Positions 56,956 to 64,000 of a DNA stretch of 64,000 nucleotides are shown here, one piece after another; the first letter of the stretch is position 1, and the number at the start of each line of letters is the position of its first letter. This stretch comes from Aricia agestis. Lineage: Eukaryota > Arthropoda > Insecta > Lepidoptera > Lycaenidae. Both the position numbers and the translations under genes were made by a program. The notes beneath the pieces are model-generated. The model made no database searches and was not told the DNA's origin. It worked only from the letters and a program-made list of their open reading frames with translations. The stretch lies in NCBI RefSeq assembly GCF_905147365.1, contig NC_056417.1, positions 16,452,501 to 16,516,500 on the forward strand. Reading direction: 5' to 3'.

Positions 56956-57671
56956 GTCGCGCAGGCGGGCAGGTGACGCGCACGCACGAAGGTGCAGAGA
57001 CTAGGCAGCCGGGATGATGTATCAGGATATTATACGGGCCCGAGTAGTAGAGGACCTGTTAACCATTCAAAAATAAATTAATCGACAGCCAACAAAAACA
57101 ACGACAACAAAATATGTTGTAGTAATCGGGATGGCAATTCCTTCTTAAATACTTTTGTAGCAGTACTTTGGATGGCGTAAAAGTACCCGCAGTGAGTACT
57201 CTACTGTAATAGTACGGCACACCTGGCCCTAGAACAAACTTTTTTTTTATTACTATCTAGCTAATTTTTTGTGAATAGCTTCATTTTGATAAGACGAACA
57301 TTTTTATTTGCGAAAAATGACGAAAGTGGTACCTAGCTAACAGAATTAGAAAGGATTTCATACTTTGAATTGATAGTCCCAAAATATGGACTGTTTTATT
57401 TGTAGGACAATGTTACTGTTAAATGGAGTGAAATGAAGGGAGTGAAGAATATTCGGAGTGTAATGTGTCGAGCTAGCGAACGGTCGTGCTCCACGTTACA
57501 CACGCCGCAAATATTACTTAATTAATATTTTCGCGAATCGCGCGGCACATTGCCTTTATTAACTTTTACCTAATTTGAAGAATTTATTGACTGGCTTTTT
57601 TATAAATTTTATTTCTTTTACAGTATATTAGTTTAATACATAAATATAAAACAATTTAAAATATTAAAAGC
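56956..57671. other. 5' flank of the chaoptin-like gene
   Basis: Presumably contains the 5' UTR and promoter (minus strand). No TATA box or initiator could be picked with confidence, and no other gene was seen. Confidence 0.4.
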
Positions 57672-59207
57672 TTATTCAAATTGGCCTTCATTGGCTACAA
57701 TAACGTCCTTTAAACATTGTTGCCAGTTATCATTAGAAACACGGACTCTTTCCATGGGAAAATTCTTCACTGCCAGTCGTATGGATTGTTTTAGTGACTC
57801 CAAATTACCACGGCATTTACAGCAAACTATACTCTTTAAAACCGACCAAAAATCATAATCCAGTGGATTAAGATCGGGACTGGACGACGACCAGTCTTCA
57901 GCTCTGATGAAGTCCGAAACGTTCGTTTCCAACCAAAAATCTCATCCGTAAACAAACATTTTAGTGACCTCCCTTTGCGTACCGCTACAGTAGCTGTTTC
58001 AATTTGACCACCCTTTCTTTTTTAAATTATCAGTTAGGAAATAACCAGTGCGTCTCTTGTAGGCTGCAAGTCCTAAGTCATCATTTAAAATACACGACAA
58101 TCGACATGGTTCTAGGTGCTATCTTTATCTCGTGAGATAAAATCTTTTACTTTCGAACCGATTTTTTTCAAATTCTTTCCCTTACTGCTTTTTTTTCAAA
58201 ATTTTTATTTGCAACCAAGTACATATATAAATCATCATACATTGACGAAATATACAACTTATGCCTTGTTCGGGCGTTTGCAAAACTATACGAGTAACAA
58301 AACTATAATTTTATTAATGATTATTATTCAAGTGAGTAAGTATATTCTTATTTTTATGGTATTCTAAATTATTAAACTAAATTATCTTGTACATTAGTAT
58401 TATCACAGCGGTATTATATTATTATCATAAAGTATTAATAATACCTACTTAATATATTTTATGAACTTAACTTATACTCAAATCAATACTAAAATATTCA
58501 TCTAATGAGTAGAAGCAGTGTTTTATTAGATATGTGTTTAGTTTTCTTTTAAACGAGGGTAATTTTTTTTCTTTTTTTAGGAAATCTGGTAATTTATTAT
58601 AAAGACGGACATATAATAGGGACTTTCGTTAAGCATTTTTATTCTACAGTAGGGTAGGCCGTAGGTGTAATTTGTTTTTGTGTCTGTGTGCTAGCGTAGT
58701 ATTGATGTTGTGACTCTCTTCTATTTTTGTGAAATGATCTTTATTTTTAAAAACAAATAAACAAATATGAAGGGAGTGCTAGAAGGTTATATTTTATAAA
58801 ATATGCAACTGTCTCGATTTTTTATTTGGGCTGTTATTCGGATGCATTTTTTTTGTAATATAAATAGTTTTTGCTATTGACACTATTGCCCCACAAAATA
58901 ACTCCGTATCTCAACCCACCTTTTTCGTACGAACACTGCGTGGACGGCCAGATCTTTTTCTGCCACAAGCAGAGGAGGTCTCGTTGTACTTATTAATGGC
59001 CCGGTACACAAACATTTTACTAATAGCAAGCGTATGGAGAGTTTTAAAAATGACATTGGATATGGAGTCCAATGTACTCGTAATTTTTAAAACTCTCCAT
59101 GCTTTGTGTGATGCAGTCGCAGCGATTTGGTTCTTTTGATCACCCCACTCCATTTCAATATCGCAAAATATTGTAAAATACATTGGCGCCAAAATGAGAA
59201 AACACAA
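57672..59207 (-). pseudogene. Mariner-type transposase, broken and interrupted
   Basis: The two ends of a Tc1/mariner-family transposase lie on the minus strand in the right order. The N-terminal part (59207-58911) has a helix-turn-helix block, ISKMFVYRAINKYNETSS, and GRKRSGRPRSVR. The C-terminal part (57932-57672) has FIRAEDWSSSSPDLNPLDYD, the region of the last catalytic acid. The central part, with the first two acids, is not found; LINE-like and AT-rich sequence takes its place. A near-palindrome (59036-59100) sits within the N-terminal segment. The element is non-functional. Confidence 0.65.
58430..58920 (-). pseudogene. Degenerate LINE reverse transcriptase C-terminus
   Basis: On minus from 58918 the frame reads GLRYGVILWGNSVNS, the conserved block after the RT core in CR1/Jockey-type LINEs, followed by a decayed tail with frame breaks. 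It lies between the two transposase parts, which suggests insertion into the mariner element. Confidence 0.55.
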
Positions 59208-59782
59208 TAATAAAACATAATATAAAAATTACAGAATCCAAATTCAAATGTAATATTTTGTTTATAGCCCAGTAGGGTTAGTTCAGCCTTGTATGGGAAG
59301 CTGAAATTAATTATAGTCAGGTTTTTTTTGTAACAGTGTTTAGAGGAGGTCACAAATAGCTTAAATTCAAAAACTCGACCAAATCCGACGAGGGTGTTAG
59401 CCGCCATATTGGTTTGAAGGTCCAATCTTTTTTTAGCTATATAATCTCCTTTATTTTATTTTTTTACGAAAATTATAAGGACTAAATTTGTTGTAAACTT
59501 AATTTTCTACATTTTGATTATTATAATTTTCATTTTAAACTCAATATTTATGGAGATAAATGCAAAAAACACGTCAAAGTATAATTTCGCTTGTTTGTCA
59601 AATATTATCGAATTTAGTGAAAGTAATTGTAGAAACAAAGTTGTAAGTGATAGATCATTAAATTTCCTACAAATTTGATCCTTATGACTTTTAGAAATCA
59701 ATATTTAAACTCCTACACCTATGGTAAATGTACCGGGACCCAAGCGATTGGATAAAACTGAATATCTGATCATGAATTAGAC

Positions 59783-60078
59783 CATGGGCGTACCGAGGGG
59801 GGGCAGGGGGGGGGGGGTCCCCCCTGGATCATGTTGACGTCCCTACTAAGTATATTATCTAGTACTTTTATCTATAAAAATTGAGAAAACTAATTTTTGC
59901 TATTTGTTAGCAATACAATATTTTTACAACTAAAAATTATTAATCTTTTATTCTTTATAAACACCTAGCTTATGAAAAATCTGATTTGCCCCCCCCCCCC
60001 TGGCCCAGAACCTGGGTAATTTCCCCCCCCCCCCCCTGGCACCAGAACCTGGATAATTTGCCCCCCCCCCGGCCCACA
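59783..60078. repeat. G/C-homopolymer region
   Basis: Runs of G (about 59797-59818) and three C-runs (about 59990-60001, 60024-60037 and 60061-60070) are separated by similar spacers with CCAGAACCTGG. It starts GGGCGTACCGAGG, like the end of a dispersed element whose other end was not found. These runs are prone to assembly length errors. Confidence 0.5.
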
Positions 60079-60506
60079 AATACAATTAAATATTTTGTGC
60101 TAATTTTAATTGTCTTAGTGCTGCTATATTAATTGACAAAGAACAAAAAAGTTCACTAAAATCCTGTTTGTTATATGGGAGCCCCATCAAATATTAAAAT
60201 TAATATAATATATTTTTAGTATTTGTTGTTATAGAGGGAAACAAAATACATAATAACTGAAAATTTCAACTCTCTACCTATCACCGTTCTTGAAGCCTGG
60301 AGACAGACAGCGAAGACTTAATTTTAATTACTGTGGTTAATTTAATGAGCTACAAGTTTATTTCTGTGTTTTTTTTTTCTGTATGATTATTTTTTATTTT
60401 TTTTAAAATCAGGCTACGTAGGCCCATACAATATATATCTTAATGACTAACATACATAAAAATTATATAAACTTAACAACTAAATAATAATCGCGATACA
60501 GGTCGA

Positions 60507-60680
60507 CAGGGCTGTAGCTAGAGTGAAATTTGAGGTAGGGCAGCATTGGTTACAGGTAGGGCAGAAGTAAAAAAAAACATAATTGATTGATTTTCTTGAG
60601 TTTTGGTATTTTTAAGGTAGGATATTATGATTTTAAGGTAGGGCATTGCCCCCCAATGCCCCCCTCTTGCTACGGCCGTG
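60507..60680. mobile_element. Short hAT-type element (174 bp)
   Basis: The 8-bp duplication CAGGTCGA is at 60499-60506 and 60681-60688. The ends CAGGGCTGTAGCTAGAG and, inverted, CACGGCCGTAGCAAGAG are imperfect inverted repeats starting with CA, as in hAT elements. Non-autonomous. Confidence 0.75.
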
Positions 60681-60867
60681 CAGGTCGAACAGGTCGAAAT
60701 TATACTTTGACTTGTTTTTTGCAGTTATTTCCGTAAAGATAGATTTTACAATAAAATTATAAGGACTAAAATTGTAGAGAATCGCGACAAATTTGATCCT
60801 TTTCATTTTCTTAAAAAAATAAAATAAAGGAGATATAGCTGAAAAAAGATTAGACCTTCAAACCAAT

Positions 60868-61416
60868 CAGGCCCGGATCTACGTTTTAAAAAGGGGGGAG
60901 ACAGAATCCCAATTTGCCGCCCTCCAAGCAAAAAGGTGCGTTTTCAATTGGTACCTACTTAAATAAAATGCTATGATTTTTATAAAATTGTTTATTAATA
61001 TAATAAAATTAAAGGTTTATTGTCTCGATTTCATTTCAGTGAAATCGTCAATTACACTTTGACAATATAGCCAAACCCGACAAGCGCTCTTGGCATATTG
61101 TGGAGCGATCATTTTTGATAAGCTTCATTTTATTATTTTACATGAAGCAGAAGTTACAGGAAGGGTTGCATGAATTTTAAGAACTGTGCTCAAGTTAGGA
61201 AATGCATTCTGTAAATCGTTTTTATATATAACTTCTAAGTTCTCACAAAGAAACATGTTGTAATTTATTTATATTTGAATGTAAGTATTTGCCTTGTTCT
61301 TGAAAAACTCTAAGTTCAGAAATTAATTCTTCAATCAGAAATTAATTATAAAATTCAATCTTTGTCGCCCGGGGCAAGTGCACCCTCTCGCCCCCCCCCC
61401 CCTAGATCCGGGCCTG
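60868..61416. mobile_element. hAT-type non-autonomous element (549 bp)
   Basis: AAACCAAT is at 60860-60867 and 61417-61424, a perfect 8-bp target duplication. The ends CAGGCCCGGATCTA are exact inverted repeats. The unoccupied site is visible in the opposite arm of the surrounding fold-back (59408-59415 on minus, AAACCAAT followed by ATGGCGG). No open frame of transposase size. Confidence 0.88.
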
Positions 61417-61619
61417 AAACCAATAGGGCGGCTAACGCACTCGTCGGATTTGGTCGAGTTTTTTAATTTAAGCTATTTGTGACCACTTCTAAACACTGCA
61501 CTGAAGCCCTGATGTGATAATGTTAGGGGAAGTAGGGGTCAAAAAAAACACTGCACTGGTGCAAAAAAAATCTGACTATAATTAATTTTAATAAAAAATC
61601 TAACTCTACTGGGGTATTA

Positions 61620-62200
61620 TTTTTAGTAGTAATAGTATTTATGGCCAGACTAAGTATAATGTGACATAATACCTATCCTACGCTTAAATTTTAAAACAAT
61701 ATTTTTCCTTCAAGATAGGTAAGTATATAGGTATAGGTATAAGGTAGGTATACCACCTCTTAAAAATAATAGTAGTTACCTTAATTAAATTGAATAAATC
61801 ATGTCGCCTGCACGACTACTACCTGTCTACAGAACATAGTCGTGATTCGTGTTCGGCGTCATACGTTGCTCTTTACAGAGAGTAGGCATCGAGTGTCCAA
61901 AAATATTTCATTTGTAATCAATGTCAATTGTCAATCAATTGTATGTTAAAGTTGCAACTATTTTGACCTAGAATAATGATTTAATTTCGTACAAATACAT
62001 TATAATATTATTATCGTTACTTTGAAGTCAAAAAACTTTTCTCGCACGTCACTTTAGCTCCTCGCGAGCAGTGTTCTGCATAGCGGGCGGCGGCCGGTCG
62101 CCCCGCTCGGCAGCCGCGTCCACACTGCCGAGTGCCGCCGCCAATTGCCAAATCAGACTGCAGTCTGCACACACAGCTGCTTATGCCCGCTGTACTCGCT
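61620..62200. other. Gene-free stretch
   Basis: Includes a GC-rich islet at about 62060-62145 and GGTATA repeats near 61728-61752. No coding region supported. Confidence 0.4.
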
Positions 62201-62209
62201 AGAGTATTA

Positions 62210-62337
62210 GGGTTGATGCATTTCTAAATTTGTATGGATTTGACAGATTTCAATTGCGTCAGACGTCTTGCGAATCTGTCAAATCCATACTAATTTAGAA
62301 ATGCATCTACGCATCGCGTTGCGGTCTGAATCAACCC
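62210..62337. mobile_element. MITE with TTA target duplication (128 bp)
   Basis: The ends GGGTTGAT are inverted repeats. A longer internal inverted repeat, GATGCATTTCTAAATTTGTA and onward, is offset toward the left. TTA is at 62207-62209 and 62338-62340, which fits PIF/Harbinger-type elements. Confidence 0.75.
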
Positions 62338-62622
62338 TTATAGTTCCCGCTGCATGCCTTCTAATATAAGTCCTAGTCAGAGATTGAAAAATTTTAAATT
62401 GCATGATTTTATAAATGAGTGGATTTCAACTTGCATTTTTTATATAAATAATTTTGGTGGAAATTTTTGTTTCCACCAAAATTAGAGATTATTATAGTGT
62501 TTACGGAAACTGGTATGACAACCACCACTTAAAACGTAGTGATTATATTCTATTTGCCACCACTCAGACGAGTTAGCTTGTGACAGAATGAAGTGAATGG
62601 CGTATTTTTTATGTGAAATATT

Positions 62623-62871
62623 AAAATATGTGATAATAATAAAATGTGTCAGCCGTACGAGAAGAATCTAAAAACTCTACACATTAGTCAAAACCGGTGG
62701 CCTGGCCATTTTAAAATAAGAGTTTGTAAGTACAACAGAAAAGTATATATTAAGTTCAAAGCCTAAAGCATGACGAATAACAAAATGGCCAAGACACCGA
62801 TTTTGACTAATGTGTAGAGTTTTTAGATTCTTCTCGTACGGCTAACACATTTTATTATTATCACATATTTT
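62623..62871. mobile_element. Near-perfect palindrome, 85-bp arms
   Basis: The left arm (62623-62710) and right arm (62787-62871) match over AAAATATGTGATAATAATAA, GCCGTACGAGAAGAATCTAA and CTCTACACATTAGTCAAAA with very few mismatches, around a loop of about 75 bp. No coding content; probably a MITE. Confidence 0.75.
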
Positions 62872-63207
62872 GCCGCGCAATAGTGTAAAATTAAGGTTTT
62901 TAAATTTAGGACTGAGTCTTAACGTTAGAAATTGGCTCTATATGAGATCTCACTACTTTTTGACACCACGAACTATATGTTCTCATCTTGGCAACATTTT
63001 TACATGAAAATGTTTTTGGTGGGATTTCATTTCTTTTTGTAAGTTGGTTTATGTTGTTTTTCTTTTAGTTCATTTTTTTTGGGTGAATTACTTTTAGGTT
63101 TCCGTACCCAGAGGGTAAAAACGGAACACTATTACTAGACTTCAAGATTTCCATGCGCATTATTAATTTGGGAGTACTGTAATCGTAATACTATTAAGAT
63201 CATTCAT
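62872..63207. other. Gene-free stretch
   Basis: AT-rich; GGTTTCCGTACC near 63100 and AAAAACGGAAC near 63118 recall family C repeats. No gene. Confidence 0.35.
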
Positions 63208-63210
63208 TAA

Positions 63211-63598
63211 GGTTGGGTTGCACCAACTAACTTTAACTATAACTATAACTTTAACTTTAACTACAATGCAAAATGTCAAATCTTTGGTTAAAGTTAAAAA
63301 TGGACGCCATCAAGACGCCATATTTAACCATAACCATAGAGCTCGACAAGGTTTTAAATGCACGTGGCGAAAAAAGGAACTAACGCCGTCATCATACAAA
63401 AACGCCATTTTTGACAGTTCTCCTTTACCAGCAGGGGGCGCTGTTGCTGGCCCACGTTCATTTATAACCTTGTTGGATCAGCTGTCATCTGTCAATGTCT
63501 CCGGTCAAAGTTAAGGTTAAAGTTAAATTTAGCCATAACTATAAACATAACTTTAACCTTAACTTTAACTTTAACCACGCCTCTGGTGCAACCCAACC
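63211..63598. mobile_element. MITE with CTTTAA-rich arms and TAA target duplication (388 bp)
   Basis: The ends GGTTGGGTTGCACCA are exact inverted repeats, followed inward by ACTTTAACTATAAC-type repeats on both sides. TAA flanks are at 63208-63210 and 63599-63601. The 98-codon open frame across it is not a gene. Confidence 0.8.
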
Positions 63599-63601
63599 TA
63601 A

Positions 63602-63752
63602 GAGTGAGTTGCACCAACTTACTTTAACTTTAACTACCTATAAAAATGTCAAATGAACTGTCAAATCCCTTGTTAAAGTGAATAATGGACCTAATATTTG
63701 ACGATAACCTTAACTTTAGCTAATAATTATAACAACGCCTCTGGTGCAACCC
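63602..63752. mobile_element. Second, related MITE abutting the first (151 bp)
   Basis: GAGTTGCACCA at the left and, inverted, GGGTTGCACCAGAGGCG at the right, with ACTTTAACTTTAACTA inside. It shares the TAA at 63599-63601 with its neighbour and has TAA again at 63753-63755. Confidence 0.65.
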
Positions 63753-63755
63753 TAA

Positions 63756-64000
63756 TTCGTTTCCAAAGAAATAATTTCATTCATACATTGACCTTATAAA
63801 CGAGAATTACATGATACATCTACTGACTGTCAAACAATCTAACACGTTAATCTCACGAAATCTAACCACGGATCAGAAAATTTGTAAAAACACCTCACGT
63901 AATTTGTGGACGCCCCCTTGCTACTTAGCAAAAAATACTAAAAACAAAATAAATTGAATATTTGGGGGGCTTTCATACAACAAACGTGACTTTTTTGCTA
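63756..64000. other. Right edge: no gene, repeat fragment
   Basis: From about 63960, GGGGGGCTTTCATACAACAA is the inverted end of family C (compare 13385-13490) and runs off the window. Confidence 0.45.

Larger units (their letters stand above)
59265..61616. mobile_element. Large fold-back element with nested hAT elements
   Basis: The arms at about 59265-59593 and 60693-61616 are inverted copies; the right arm is longer because of an insert. The ends TAGCCCAGTAGGGTTAG and TACCCCAGTAGAGTTAG face each other, with TTA outside each (59262-59264 and 61617-61619). Shared arm blocks include CTCGTCGGATTTGGTCGAG, AAGCTATTTGTGACC and GACCTTCAAACCAAT. The loop (about 59594-60692) holds poly-C units (59985-60072) and a family C fragment (60163-60310). 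No transposase was seen. Confidence 0.7.

Noticed and set aside
59087..59425. 112-codon minus frame
   Set aside because: Chimeric: it starts in the fold-back arm and ends in the decayed transposase.
63216..63590. Telomere-like or satellite repeat (CTTTAA/CTATAA units)
   Set aside because: The units are confined within inverted GGTTGGGTTGCACCA ends with a TAA duplication; part of a MITE. The insect telomere repeat would be TTAGG arrays.

Overview
The window looks like nuclear DNA of a lepidopteran insect (moth or butterfly). This is inferred from an insect chaoptin-type leucine-rich-repeat gene with small 70-71 bp introns, AT-rich intergenic DNA with GC-rich exons, insect-type Ty3/Gypsy, BEL/Pao and LINE elements, and many short dispersed repeats of kinds usual in Lepidoptera. 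There are no bacterial operons, rRNA genes or CRISPR arrays.

Only one host gene can be supported. It is a complete five-exon chaoptin-like gene on the minus strand, with CDS from 56955 down to 32882. Its exons are 56790-56955, 56583-56718, 56402-56512, 52398-55375 and 32882-33180. All four introns have GT..AG ends, the splice phases agree (1, 2, 2, 1), and the summed CDS is 3690 nt, or 1229 residues plus stop. The product has a signal peptide, an N-terminal cysteine cap, about 40 leucine-rich repeats, a C-terminal cysteine cap and a hydrophobic tail of the GPI-anchor type.

The last intron (33181-52397, 19.2 kb) is nearly filled by a three-level nest of retrotransposons. A Ty3/Gypsy element on + (33977-52145, 547-bp LTRs, ATAT target duplication) was hit in pol by a LINE on - (about 36672-48467, (ATT)n tail). 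The LINE was then hit in ORF1 by a BEL/Pao element on + (40678-47823). The BEL/Pao element has two 502-bp LTRs with no difference by eye, a TGCGG target duplication and one intact 1750-codon ORF, so it is the youngest layer. The Gypsy gag ends in a textbook -1 frameshift arrangement: slippery GGGAAAC in register, the gag stop, then a 6-bp stem. Its pol is broken twice, by the LINE and by a frameshift inside integrase. Without the nest the intron would be about 1.04 kb.

From 1 to 32 kb no host exon is convincing. This stretch is a graveyard of small elements: three copies each of two dispersed repeat families, a 647-bp TRIM-like LTR element (19066-19712), tRNA-derived SINEs, a 5'-truncated LINE, MITEs with 2- or 3-bp target duplications, a GTAGC-type minisatellite, and a fold-back with an internal tandem array (10393-11062).

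From 57 to 64 kb there is a broken mariner-type transposase invaded by LINE sequence, a 2.3-kb fold-back (59265-61616) carrying two hAT-type elements with perfect 8-bp target duplications, a 249-bp near-palindrome, and MITEs at 62210 and 63211-63752. Within the gene-poor stretches I saw no conserved coding signal. All family assignments rest on motifs read by eye, without database searches.
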